DNA of 64,000 nucleotides, from assembly GCF_001552175.1 (NCBI RefSeq), contig NZ_BCQR01000012.1, positions 1 to 64,000 of the forward strand, given 5' to 3'. The notes under the pieces are model-generated. The model was given only the letters and a program-made list of their open reading frames with translations, did no database searches and was not told the DNA's origin. This stretch comes from Actinomadura kijaniata NBRC 14229. Lineage in GTDB: Bacteria; Actinomycetota; Actinomycetes; Streptosporangiales; Streptosporangiaceae. The translations under genes and the position numbers were made by a program. This document shows positions 25,956 through 34,044 of the stretch, piece after piece (the first letter of the stretch is position 1; every line of letters starts with the position of its first letter).

Positions 25956-26933
25956 TCAGATCCTGCCGACGCCCGCGCCTGCGGTGACGGTGGCCTTCAC
26001 CGTGCTGCCCGCCTCGGCGGTGTAGGAGTAGGGGACCGCCTTCACCGCGCCGGGGTTGCGCGTGACGGGCGTCCCGGAGTTGACGAGGTGGTTGCCCACG
26101 GCCCTGATGTTGCCGGGGTCGGACGAGCCCTCCTGGATCGAGGTGGGCTCCTCCACGTTCTCGAAGTAGTTGTTCTCGACGAGGACGCCCGCGTTCTCGG
26201 TGGACGCCGCGCCGTAGCCGCTGTTGTTGACGTAGTAGTTGTTGAACACGTGCACCGGGTTGGCGAAGCGCACCCGGGGGTGGCGCTGGGTGGTGCCGTC
26301 CAGCCAGTTGTGCACGTAGGTCACGCGCAGCTTGCCGGTGTCCTGGGAGGCGTTGCCGTCGGAGTGCCCGAGCAGCATCGACTTGTCCTGGTGGTGCAGG
26401 CGGTTCCACGACACCGTGACGAAGTCCGAGCCGCGCTTGATGTCGATCAGCCCGTCCTTGGCGTTCGACAGGTCGTTGTGGTCGATCCAGATGTTGGTGG
26501 AGCCGTCCTGGACGTTGATGGCGTCGTCGCCGGCCCCGGTGAAGGTCAGGTTGCGGATGACGACGTTGCGGACCGAGTCGAGGTCCAGCCCGCCGCCGGT
26601 GATGCGGCCGGAGGTGCCGACGCCGATGATGGTCTTGTTGGAGGCCACGTCCTGCATGCCGGACAGAGTGATCGTGCCGTTGACCCGGATGACGTAGGGG
26701 CCGGCGGAGGTCGCGTACCTGACGAAGTCGGCCGCGTTGCCGACGGTCACCGTGGCGCCGCCCGCGCCTCCGGTGGTGCCGCCGTTCATGCTCGCGTAGC
26801 CGACGGGGGCGGACTCGGCGTTCGCCTGGACCATGGGAGCACGGACCTGCGCGGAGGCGCTCGGCAGGGCGGAGCCGGCCGCCGCGAGGGCGGCGAGGGC
26901 GAGCGTTCCGACGGACAGTGAGGTCTTGATCAC
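25956..26933 (-). CDS. Secreted pectate lyase, polysaccharide lyase family 1
   Basis: A 325-residue secreted protein with a signal peptide of about 28 residues ending ASA. The body is a right-handed parallel beta-helix of PL1 with the calcium-binding WIDH and DGLIDIKRGSDFVTVSWN regions and the catalytic Arg in RHPRVRF. It cleaves polygalacturonate by beta-elimination using calcium. ATG at 26933 follows GGAG. A LacI-type operator lies 77-92 bases upstream, suggesting sugar-controlled expression. A plant-debris lifestyle is a fair inference. Confidence 0.92.
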   Translation of the reverse strand: MIKTSLSVGTLALAALAAAGSALPSASAQVRAPMVQANAESAPVGYASMNGGTTGGAGGATVTVGNAADFVRYATSAGPYVIRVNGTITLSGMQDVASNKTIIGVGTSGRITGGGLDLDSVRNVVIRNLTFTGAGDDAINVQDGSTNIWIDHNDLSNAKDGLIDIKRGSDFVTVSWNRLHHQDKSMLLGHSDGNASQDTGKLRVTYVHNWLDGTTQRHPRVRFANPVHVFNNYYVNNSGYGAASTENAGVLVENNYFENVEEPTSIQEGSSDPGNIRAVGNHLVNSGTPVTRNPGAVKAVPYSYTAEAGSTVKATVTAGAGVGRI

Positions 26934-27009
26934 GGCGTTCTCCTTGTTTCCGCGCGTGGATCATGGGTGGGAGCGGCATGCCGTCGTGCGAGGAGTCCCG
27001 GAACCCCCT

Positions 27010-27025
27010 TGGAAAGCGCTTACCA
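27010..27025. promoter_or_regulatory. LacI-family operator
   Basis: TGGAAAGCGCTTACCA differs by one base from the perfect palindrome TGGAAAGCGCTTTCCA that LacI-family sugar repressors bind in actinobacteria. It is 77-92 bases before the lyase start. No LacI gene is in the window. Confidence 0.65.
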
Positions 27026-27167
27026 GAACGCTAGACGCGATTCCCGGCGCGGCAAAGGGTTGTTTCAGACAGTTTTCACGCGGCCCGACGGCTCACGGCG
27101 TTCGTGGTCCATGCCGTAGGGCCCCACCTGCGGGTCGTCCTCGCCGGGCGCGGCGCGGGTCCTTGAG

Positions 27168-27210
27168 CACGTCGAGAGCGGCCGGTCGAAGCCCGGCCGC
27201 TCTCCACGTG
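27168..27210 (-). terminator. Hairpin downstream of the GDSL hydrolase gene
   Basis: Eighteen-base arms (27168-27185 with 27193-27210) with one mismatch and a 7-base loop. It lies 108 bases past the hydrolase stop, a little far, but no other terminator is seen. Confidence 0.55.
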
Positions 27211-27317
27211 GAGCAGGTCACTGCCCCGGAGCTCATCGATCGCCCGTCCGCACAGTCGCCACGGTCGTCGGGCCAAGGTGTTCCCGGCGCCCTTCCCGAC
27301 CGCCCGGCCGCCGGACC

Positions 27318-28082
27318 TTAGCGGGCGAACGGTTCGAGGGCGGGGCGCTTCGCCGTCACCGTGTCGCCGGAGGAGCGGCCCCGCAGGCGGCGGCCGATCC
27401 ACGGGACCAGGTGCCCGCGCGCCCACCGCAGGTCGCGCAGCAACTGCGCGCTGCGGCTCAGCTCGGGAAGCGGGCGCAGCCGCGGCTCCCGCCAGTCCTC
27501 GACGTCCGGGACCTTCAACGCCTCCAGCATCGCCAGCGCCACCCGCCGGTGCCCGGCCGGGGACATGTGGAGCCGGTCCTCGCCCCACATCCGCCAGTCG
27601 CGGAGGATGTCCATCGACCACTGGTCCACCACGTACGCGCCGTGGCGCGCGGCGATCTCCCGCAGGTGCCCGTTGAAGGCCATCACGCGGGAACGGGTGC
27701 GGCGGATGACCGCCGAGTCCGCCGGGTCCACGCCGGTGAACAGCACCACGTCGGCCCCGGTGGAGCGCGCCTTCGCCACCGCCTCCTCCATGCGGGCCGC
27801 CAGCGCCTCCACGGTGACGCCGGGGCGCAGCAGGTCGTTGCCGCCGCCGGAGATCGACATCAGGTCGGGCTCCAGGGCGAGCGCGGCCGGAAGCTGGTCG
27901 TCGACGATCTGGTCGAGGAGCCTGCCGCGGATCGCCAGGTTGGCGTAGCCGAAGCCGGGGGCGCGCTCGGCGAGGAGTTCGGCGGCGCGGTCGGCCCATC
28001 CCCGGGGCGTGCCGTCGGGATGGGTGTCACCGATGCCCTCGGTGAAGGAGTCTCCGATTGCCACATACCGCGTCCAAGCCAT
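27318..28082 (-). CDS. SGNH/GDSL hydrolase
   Basis: A 254-residue cytosolic hydrolase of the SGNH fold. Block I is VAIGDSFTEGIGD with the nucleophile Ser, block III is SGGGNDLL, and block V is DRLHMSPAGHRRVA with the catalytic Asp and His. There is no signal peptide. Family members are esterases or lipases of broad specificity; actinobacteria have many of this MAWTRYVAIGDSFTEG type. ATG at 28082. Confidence 0.9.
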   Translation of the reverse strand: MAWTRYVAIGDSFTEGIGDTHPDGTPRGWADRAAELLAERAPGFGYANLAIRGRLLDQIVDDQLPAALALEPDLMSISGGGNDLLRPGVTVEALAARMEEAVAKARSTGADVVLFTGVDPADSAVIRRTRSRVMAFNGHLREIAARHGAYVVDQWSMDILRDWRMWGEDRLHMSPAGHRRVALAMLEALKVPDVEDWREPRLRPLPELSRSAQLLRDLRWARGHLVPWIGRRLRGRSSGDTVTAKRPALEPFAR

Positions 28083-28180
28083 GTGTTCATGGTATTCAGG
28101 CTGGTCAGCGGTTTGTGACTTGGGGGTCAGTTGGGGACCGCGGCGGCACGGGCCCTCCGCACCGCGCCGCCGCGGAGTCT

Positions 28181-28480
28181 TCAGTCGCGCCGGACGGCCA
28201 GCACGCGGGCCAGCGCGGTCGCCGCGCGGTGCACCTCGGCGCAGGGCGCGATCCGCTCGCCCCAGCCGTAGAAGAACGACCAGGAGCGGTCGGTGTGGTC
28301 GAGGACGGCGATGACGGTCTCGTTCAGCCCGGTCAGCTCGGGGTTGGCGACGGTCGCCGACGGCCAGCGGTCGCCGAACGCGGCGATCTCGACGGCCCAG
28401 CCGCGCGCACGCAGCTCGTCGGTGAGCGATTCCAGGTGCCCGAGCGCCACCTCGGCCTCAGTGATCACCTGCGCGGACAT
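28181..28480 (-). CDS. Conserved hypothetical protein
   Basis: A 99-residue soluble protein with no domain that I recognise. It has a helical N-terminus (EVALGHLESLTDELRARGW), a strand-rich middle (TVIAVLDHTDRSWSFFYGWGERI) and a helical end. ATG at 28480 follows GGAGGA, supporting translation. It lies between the GDSL gene and moeZ on the same strand but is separated from moeZ by a strong terminator. Confidence 0.65.
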   Translation of the reverse strand: MSAQVITEAEVALGHLESLTDELRARGWAVEIAAFGDRWPSATVANPELTGLNETVIAVLDHTDRSWSFFYGWGERIAPCAEVHRAATALARVLAVRRD

Positions 28481-28642
28481 GGGGTCCTCCAACGAGGGTG
28501 GGGTGGGAAAGACGTCCGCCGGGCGCGGCATCGTCGGCCGGTTCGGCCGTACGGCGCGGGTCCGGGGTACCGCCCCAGTGTTTCGGCACGTGCGCCAGAT
28601 CACAACCGCTTTGGAGGAGATCGCAGGTCGGAGGGGGCGGGA

Positions 28643-28688
28643 AACGGCGAGGGCCCCGCGGGACGCGTCCCGCGGGGCCCTCGCCGTT
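28643..28688. terminator. Perfect 46-base palindrome after moeZ
   Basis: AACGGCGAGGGCCCCGCGGG and its exact complement, 23-base arms with no fixed loop, eight bases past the moeZ stop. It is a strong intrinsic hairpin and separates moeZ from the gene at 28181-28480. Confidence 0.8.
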
Positions 28689-28695
28689 CGGCGGA

Positions 28696-29877
28696 TCAGT
28701 AGGAGGGCTGGCTCGGGTCGATCTGGTTGACCCAGGCCAGCACGCCGCCGCCGACGTGGACGGCGTCGGCGAACCCGGCGTTCTTCACCACGGCCAGGGC
28801 CTCGGCGGACCGCACACCGGACTTGCAGTGCAGCACGATCTTCTTGTCCTGGGGCAGCTTCTCCAGGGCCGAGCCGTTGAGGAACTCGCCCTTGGGGATC
28901 AGCGTCGCGCCCGGGATCGAGACGATCTCGTACTCGTTGATCTCGCGGACGTCCACCAGGAAGATGTCGTCGCCCCGGTCCTGCATCGCCTTCAGGTCGT
29001 GCACGGAGATCGTGGAGTCCCGGACCGCCTCGGCGGCCTCGTCGGAGACCGCGCCGCAGAACGCGTCGTAGTCCTCCAGCAGCTCGGTCTGGGTCGGGTT
29101 CTTGCCGCACAGCGGGCACTCGGGGTCCTTGCGGACCTTGACCGACCGGTAGCTCATCTCCAGGGCGTCGTAGATCATCAGCCGGCCGACCAGCGGCTCC
29201 CCGATGCCGGTGATCAGCTTGATGGCCTCGTTCACCTGGATCGAGCCGATCGAGGCGCACAGCACGCCGAGCACGCCGCCCTCGGCGCACGAGGGCACCA
29301 TGCCGGGCGGCGGGGGCTCGGGGTACAGGCAGCGGTAGCACGGCCCGTGCTCGGCCCAGAACACGCTGGCCTGGCCGTCGAACCGGTAGATCGACCCCCA
29401 CACGTACGGCTTGCCGAGCAGCACCGCCGCGTCGTTGACCATGTAGCGGGTCGCGAAGTTGTCGGTGCCGTCGACGATCAGGTCGTACTGGGCGAAGATC
29501 TCCATCACGTTGTCGCGGTCGAGCGCGGTGTTGTGCACGACCACGTCGATCAACGGGTTGATCTCGCGCACGGTCGCGGCGGCCGACTCCGCCTTCGGCA
29601 GGCCCAGCGTGGCCTGCCGGTGGATGATCTGGCGCTGGAGGTTGGACTCGTCCACGACGTCGAAGTCGATGATGCCGAGGGTGCCCACACCGGCGGCGGC
29701 CAGGTACATCAGCGCCGGGGATCCGAGACCGCCCGCGCCCACGCACAGGACCCTGGCGTTCTTGAGGCGCTTCTGCCCGGCCATCCCGACGTCGGGGATG
29801 ATCAGGTGCCGCGAGTAACGATTGACCTCGTCACGGGTGAGCTCCGCTGCGGGCTCGACCAGAGGTGGCAACGACAC
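28696..29877 (-). CDS. moeZ: MoeB/ThiF adenylyltransferase fused to rhodanese (MoeZ type)
   Basis: A 393-residue fusion. The N-terminal E1-like domain has the ATP motif CVGAGGLGSPALMYLAAAG and two zinc CxxC pairs (CYRCLY; CPLCGKN). The C-terminal rhodanese domain has its active Cys in VLHCKSGVRS at about residue 349. In actinobacteria this protein adenylates and sulfurates the C-terminal Gly-Gly of small sulfur carriers for molybdopterin, thiamin-like or cysteine (CysO) pathways. GTG at 29877. The position corresponds to moeB1 (Rv3206c) in M. tuberculosis. Confidence 0.93.
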   Translation of the reverse strand: MSLPPLVEPAAELTRDEVNRYSRHLIIPDVGMAGQKRLKNARVLCVGAGGLGSPALMYLAAAGVGTLGIIDFDVVDESNLQRQIIHRQATLGLPKAESAAATVREINPLIDVVVHNTALDRDNVMEIFAQYDLIVDGTDNFATRYMVNDAAVLLGKPYVWGSIYRFDGQASVFWAEHGPCYRCLYPEPPPPGMVPSCAEGGVLGVLCASIGSIQVNEAIKLITGIGEPLVGRLMIYDALEMSYRSVKVRKDPECPLCGKNPTQTELLEDYDAFCGAVSDEAAEAVRDSTISVHDLKAMQDRGDDIFLVDVREINEYEIVSIPGATLIPKGEFLNGSALEKLPQDKKIVLHCKSGVRSAEALAVVKNAGFADAVHVGGGVLAWVNQIDPSQPSY

Positions 29878-30068
29878 GGTGGGTGCTCCTGTGCTGACGC
29901 ATCGGCGGGTACGGGGGCGGACGCCATCGTCCTTTCACGCCACAACCTTGCCATGCGCTTCCGCATTCCCCCAACGCGACCGTCCGCCGAACGCCCACGT
30001 CAGGCGGTGTGCGCGCATGAATCGCCGGGAACCGGGCATCGGGTGGCCGACCGAGGGAGGCGAGGGAG

Positions 30069-30266
30069 ATGGGACTGCTGGACCGCTTCACGCGGGCGCG
30101 GGCCGGCCGCGGGGCCGCCCGCCGGGAACGCCGCCGCGTGCCGACGTTCTCGGAGATGCGGGCCCGGATGCGCACCGAGCGCGCCGAGGCGAAGCTGATG
30201 GAGACCGAGGCCCGCATCCACCGCGAGGCCGCCCGCATCCGCCATGACGTGCGCGCATCTCGTTGA
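30069..30266 (+). CDS. Small basic hypothetical protein
   Basis: A 65-residue, very Arg- and Glu-rich protein (MGLLDRFTRARAGRG at the start, then a charged helix to the end). No family is recognised. ATG at 30069 follows GGGAGGCGAGGGAG, a strong ribosome-binding site. The charged single-helix character could mean a nucleic-acid or ribosome-associated protein, but that is a guess. Confidence 0.55.
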   Translation: MGLLDRFTRARAGRGAARRERRRVPTFSEMRARMRTERAEAKLMETEARIHREAARIRHDVRASR

Positions 30267-30338
30267 CGGCGGCCTGCATAGATCGGGATATGGCGGGCAC
30301 GCCCAGGACTGTACGAACCTCGTACGAAGGAGGAGAGC

Positions 30339-30533
30339 ATGAGCTTCCTCGACAAGATGAAGAACAAGCTCCAGATGGCCAAGGGCCGCGGCAAGGAGCA
30401 GGCCGGCCGGGACTCGCGCGACCCCTACATGGAGGCCGAGGGCCGCAAGGACCGCATGTCCGGCGGCGCCAAGCAGGTCGGCGAGCAGCTCAAGGACGCG
30501 GCCAAGGAAGCCCGGAGGACCATGAAGAAGTAG
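30339..30533 (+). CDS. CsbD-like small stress protein
   Basis: A 64-residue hydrophilic protein, Lys- and Gly-rich (MSFLDKMKNKLQMAKGRGKE, then MEAEGRKDRMSGGAKQVGEQ). The pattern of repeated G-x2-K/E helices resembles the CsbD general stress family. ATG at 30339 follows AGGAGGAGA. A terminator follows closely. Its job is unknown beyond stress association of relatives. Confidence 0.65.
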   Translation: MSFLDKMKNKLQMAKGRGKEQAGRDSRDPYMEAEGRKDRMSGGAKQVGEQLKDAAKEARRTMKK

Positions 30534-30563
30534 ACCACAGCGTGTCCTCATGGTGACCCCGTG

Positions 30564-30593
30564 AAAAGGGCCCCTCTCCGGAGGGGCCCTTTT
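30564..30593 (+). terminator. Intrinsic terminator after the CsbD-like gene
   Basis: Perfect 13-base stem AAAAGGGCCCCTC / GAGGGGCCCTTTT with TCCG loop, ending in T residues, 31 bases after the stop. This is the most classical rho-independent terminator in the window. Confidence 0.9.
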
Positions 30594-30645
30594 CGGCGTT
30601 CCGGACCGAACGGCCGGTGTCGGCCACGGCCGCGCCGCGCGGAAG

Positions 30646-31311
30646 GTGAGCACGCTCAAAGAATCGCGCCGCGCCGATCCGAGGTGGGATGAGGAGATCG
30701 TCCTCTCGCGAAAGGTGCCGCAGGTGGCGAACGTTCTGGAACAAGGCGGCGGACTCCGGTCGGCGGTGCGCACGCTCAACACCCGCTACCACAAGGCGGG
30801 GCTGGCCTTCTATCTGTTCATCGTCGTCGCGCACTGGGCCGAGCACGTCGCGCAGGCCGTCCAGATCTGGGTCCTCGGCTGGTCGCTGCCCGAGGCGCGC
30901 GGCGTGCTGGGGGTGCCGTTCCCGTGGCTGGTCACCTCGGAGTGGATGCACTACGGCTACGCGCTGATCATGCTGGTCGGGCTGGTCCTGCTGCTGCCCG
31001 GCTTCACCGGGCGGGCCCGCACCTGGTGGAAGATCTCCCTCGGCGTCCAGGTCTGGCACCACCTCGAACACCTGCTGCTGCTCCTCCAGGCGCTCTCCGG
31101 CGCCAACCTGGCGGGACGCGCCGCGCCGACCAGCATCATCCAGCTCCTGGTGCCGCGCGTGGAGCTGCACCTGTTCTACAACGCGCTCGTGTTCGCCCCC
31201 ATGGTGGTGGCGATGTACCTGCACCGCAGGCCCAGCGCGACCGAACGCGCCGCGATGAGGTGCGCGTGCGCCACCGTCCCCGAGCGCAGGCCCGTCGCCG
31301 AAGCGGCGTGA
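30646..31311 (+). CDS. Membrane protein with histidine-rich helices, unknown function
   Basis: A 221-residue protein with four to five hydrophobic segments. Several His residues sit in or at the edge of helices: YLFIVVAHWAEHVAQAV, SEWMHYGYALIML and VQVWHHLEHLLLLL. This spacing resembles heme- or metal-binding membrane proteins, but I do not recognise the family. GTG at 30646 has a weak ribosome-binding site. Its stop overlaps the start of the next gene (TGATG), so the two are coupled. Confidence 0.65.
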   Translation: MSTLKESRRADPRWDEEIVLSRKVPQVANVLEQGGGLRSAVRTLNTRYHKAGLAFYLFIVVAHWAEHVAQAVQIWVLGWSLPEARGVLGVPFPWLVTSEWMHYGYALIMLVGLVLLLPGFTGRARTWWKISLGVQVWHHLEHLLLLLQALSGANLAGRAAPTSIIQLLVPRVELHLFYNALVFAPMVVAMYLHRRPSATERAAMRCACATVPERRPVAEAA

Positions 31312-31772
31312 TGACGCTCGACGGGGCGACGGCCGCGCGCACGAAGGGCGTCTCGGCGTTCGGGATGCTGATGGCGGCGTTCGGGCTGCTGCTGGTGTAC
31401 CTGGTGCTGCCCAACGCCGGGACCGTGCTGCGCGCGGCGCGGGCCGGGGAGGGGACGCCCGGCGTCTTCACCGCCCGCGAGCGGACCTGCGTCCGCCATC
31501 CCGGGCACGAGGCGTGCACGCTGCGCGGGACGTTCCGGTCCGACGACGGGGCGGTGATCCGCCCCGTCGTCGCCCTCCACGGCAGCGGCGACGGCCTGCG
31601 CGTGGGCGAGACGGCCCGGGCACGCGACATCGGCCGTTCGAGCACGGTGTACCTGCCCGCCGGATCCCGAGAATGGATCATGAACCTGGTCCTGCTGTCC
31701 GTCGGCGGCCTGCTGCTCTTCGGCGGCGGCCTCCACCGCGTCCCCCGCCTACTGCTGACCCGCCGCCACTAG
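31311..31772 (+). CDS. Two-TM membrane protein, unknown function
   Basis: A 153-residue protein with a hydrophobic segment at about 17-37 and another at about 121-140, separated by an extracellular loop of about 80 residues with two Cys (RTCVRH and EACTLRG). The loop likely forms a disulfide. ATG at 31311 overlaps the stop of the preceding gene. Its stop touches, without a gap, the stop of the convergent NmrA-like gene. Confidence 0.65.
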   Translation: MTLDGATAARTKGVSAFGMLMAAFGLLLVYLVLPNAGTVLRAARAGEGTPGVFTARERTCVRHPGHEACTLRGTFRSDDGAVIRPVVALHGSGDGLRVGETARARDIGRSSTVYLPAGSREWIMNLVLLSVGGLLLFGGGLHRVPRLLLTRRH

Positions 31773-32606
31773 TCAGGCGGCGTTCCACACGCCGGTGGGG
31801 GCGATCTCGGCCACCCAGTCCGCGAAGTCGCGGGGCCTGCGGCCCAGGGCACGCTCGACACCGTCGGCCAGCGAGCTGTTCCGGCCGTCGAAGAACTCCG
31901 AGATGAGCGTGGCCAGCGGCTCGGCGAACTCGCGCGGGGCGCCGTCGTCGACGATCGCGTCGGCGAACCGGTCCCGGGTGATCGGCACGTAGCGGAGCTC
32001 GCGGCCCGTCGCCCGGGCGATCTCGCCGACGCCTTCGGCGAAGGTCCACAGGCGGGGGCCGGTCAGCTCGTAGCGCTCGCCCGCGTGGCCGTCCTCGGTG
32101 AGGGCCGCCACCACGACGTCGGCGATGTCGTCGGCGTCGATGAACGGGTCGGGGTTGTCGCCGGCGGGCAGGGCCAGCACGCCGTGGCGCAGCGGCTCGA
32201 GGAACACCCCCTCGTCGAAGTTCTGGTTGAACGAGGCCGGGGCGACGATGGTCCATTCGACCGGGAGGCTCGTCACGGCGTCCTCGCATCGGACGGCCTC
32301 GTCCTGGTTGCGGGCGGACAGGAGGACCAAGCGGTCGACTCCGGCGTCGACCGCCAGCCGGGCCACGGCGGCGATGGCGTCGCCGGCGCCGGGCCAGTCG
32401 ACTTCGGGGTAGTACATCAGGTAGGCGGACTTGACGCCGGTGACGGCGCCGGCCCAGGTCGAGGGGTCCTCCCAGTCGAACGGAGGCTCGCCGGTGCGGG
32501 AGCCGACCCGCACGTCCACGCCTCGCCCGACCAGCCGCCGGGTCACCCGGCGGCCGACCCGGCCAGTGCCACCAAGGACCAACGTCGTGTGCTCGTTCGT
32601 CGTCAT
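31773..32606 (-). CDS. NmrA-like NAD(P)-binding protein
   Basis: A 277-residue atypical short-chain dehydrogenase of the NmrA/NAD(P)H-binding group. The nucleotide motif is LVLGGTGRVGRRVTRRL, followed by a strand ending in Arg (VRVGSRTG) that suits NADP. The usual Y-x3-K catalytic pair is not evident. Such proteins are redox sensors or azoreductase-like enzymes. ATG at 32606. It is divergent from an AraC-type regulator that probably controls it. Confidence 0.87.
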   Translation of the reverse strand: MTTNEHTTLVLGGTGRVGRRVTRRLVGRGVDVRVGSRTGEPPFDWEDPSTWAGAVTGVKSAYLMYYPEVDWPGAGDAIAAVARLAVDAGVDRLVLLSARNQDEAVRCEDAVTSLPVEWTIVAPASFNQNFDEGVFLEPLRHGVLALPAGDNPDPFIDADDIADVVVAALTEDGHAGERYELTGPRLWTFAEGVGEIARATGRELRYVPITRDRFADAIVDDGAPREFAEPLATLISEFFDGRNSSLADGVERALGRRPRDFADWVAEIAPTGVWNAA

Positions 32607-32687
32607 GGCAGCAGTCTGGACGGCCCCGCCTGGACGATCCATGGCCGAGATTCCGGAATGCATAACCGATCGTCTAGTCTTGGGCCG

Positions 32688-33629
32688 GTGGACGCACTCG
32701 CAGCGTTGCTCGAGGGGCCGCGGGCCAGCGGTTCCTTCCTCCTCCGCATCGTGCTGGACCCTCCATGGTCGATCCGGGTCCAGGACGGGTCGCCACTGTG
32801 CCTGGCCGTAATGCTCAGCGGCGAAGCGTACTTCGCGCCCGACCACGGCGAGCCGGTGCGGCTGCGTCCGGGCGACGTCGCCATCGTCCGCGGACCGGAC
32901 CCCTACGTGATGAGCGACGATACGGCGACCCCGCCGCAGGTCATCGTGCATCCCGGCCAGCGCTGCGCCACGCCTGAGGGCGTCGATCTGCGCGAGCGGA
33001 TGTCGCTGGGGGTGCGCACGTGGGGCAGCAACCCCGACGGGTCGGTGCAGGTGCTGCTCGGTGTGTACGAGGAGGTCGGCGCCGTCGGCCAGCGCCTGCT
33101 CGACGTGCTGCCGCCACTGCTGGTCGTGTCCGAGGACACGTGGGACTCGACGCTCATCCCGGTGCTGGCCAGAGAGGCCACCCGACAGGGGCCGGCTCAG
33201 GGCGTCGTGCTCGACCGCCTGCTCGACCTGCTGCTCATCTCGGTGCTGCGGGTGTGGTTCGACCGGCCCGAGAGCGAGGCCCCGGCCTGGTACCGGGCCT
33301 ACACCCACCCGGTGGTCGGCGAGGCGCTGCGCCTGTTCCATGAGGACCCGGCGAACGACTGGACGCTGGCGCGGGTCGCCGCCGAGGTCGGCGTGTCACG
33401 GGCGACGCTGGCCGAGTGCTTCCGCAGCGCCGTCGGTACGCCACCGATGACCTACCTGACCGAGTGGCGCCTGGCCCTGGCCGCCGACCTGCTGCGCCAG
33501 TCCGACGCCACGCTGACCGCGGTCGCCCGGCAGGTCGGCTACGGCAGCGGGTTCGCCCTCAGCTCGGCGTTCAAGCGGGTCTACGGCATCAGTCCACAGG
33601 AGCATCGCAGCGCCGCGCCAGCGCAGTGA
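32688..33629 (+). CDS. AraC-family transcriptional regulator with cupin domain
   Basis: About 313 residues. The N-terminal part is a cupin sensor (AYFAPDHGEPVRLRPGDVAIVRG) of the Cupin_6/AraC type. The C-terminal 100 residues carry two HTH motifs (ARVAAEVGVSRATLAECF and VARQVGYGSGFALSSAFKR) and the PQEHR end. GTG at 32688; an in-frame ATG at 32658 is possible. It is divergent from the NmrA-like gene, the usual arrangement for this type of regulator and its target. Confidence 0.9.
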   Translation: MDALAALLEGPRASGSFLLRIVLDPPWSIRVQDGSPLCLAVMLSGEAYFAPDHGEPVRLRPGDVAIVRGPDPYVMSDDTATPPQVIVHPGQRCATPEGVDLRERMSLGVRTWGSNPDGSVQVLLGVYEEVGAVGQRLLDVLPPLLVVSEDTWDSTLIPVLAREATRQGPAQGVVLDRLLDLLLISVLRVWFDRPESEAPAWYRAYTHPVVGEALRLFHEDPANDWTLARVAAEVGVSRATLAECFRSAVGTPPMTYLTEWRLALAADLLRQSDATLTAVARQVGYGSGFALSSAFKRVYGISPQEHRSAAPAQ

Positions 33630-33634
33630 GCCTG

Positions 33635-33901
33635 GTGTCACGTTCGTCAACGACGCGCCCCGGGGTGACCCGGGACTCCGAATGCGTGGAACTGCCCGGC
33701 TTCGGTGAAGTCGCTGGACCGCGCGACTCGAAGGCTCCAGCCGCCGGTTTCTTGCGCGCGGGCCGGGCGTCCCTGCGCGTTCTGGCGGAGGCCGTGAAGG
33801 GGCGGCAGTGCGCGGAACGACCTGGCGGAAGTCGTCCCGGTCGAACGACATGGGTGGTGCGGGCGTCTCTACTCGCCCTGGTGTCGCGCATCAAGGCGTA
33901 G
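33635..33901 (+). pseudogene. DUF397 remnant, first copy
   Basis: The frame reads DSECVELPGFGEVAGPRDSK and then a decayed end with AEAVKGRQ. This matches the C-terminal half of DUF397 proteins (ECVEVA...VAVRDSKDP...W..F...VK.G). The W-x-K-S-S start is missing, the VRDSK is PRDSK, and the tail runs on past the normal end. It looks like a degraded gene. DUF397 proteins normally stand next to an XRE/DUF5753 regulator, which is absent here. Confidence 0.5.
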
Positions 33902-34044
33902 TCGTACGGGGTGAAGGCGCGGTGGCCGGGATGCCCCCATGCTCCCGGCCATCCGCGTGCGCCGTCCCCCCGGAGCGGCGCCTCCGTGAAGGAGCAGGTC
34001 GTCACGCTAGCGGTTCCGGGGACGGCGGCAGGGGCGGTCGGTGA
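33808..34044 (+). pseudogene. DUF397 remnant, second copy N-terminus
   Basis: This frame opens with TTWRKSSRSNDMGGAGV, the unmistakable start of a DUF397 domain. After about 20 residues the similarity is lost and the rest is low-complexity. It overlaps the first remnant in another frame. Two broken copies in tandem suggest deletion and frameshift after an earlier gene pair. Confidence 0.5.

Larger units (their letters stand above)
26934..27317. other. Intergenic region upstream of pectate lyase
   Basis: 384 bases without a convincing gene. It holds the lyase promoter with a LacI-like operator at 27010-27025 and, further right, the hairpin at 27168-27210 that probably ends the GDSL hydrolase transcript. 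Confidence 0.6.
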
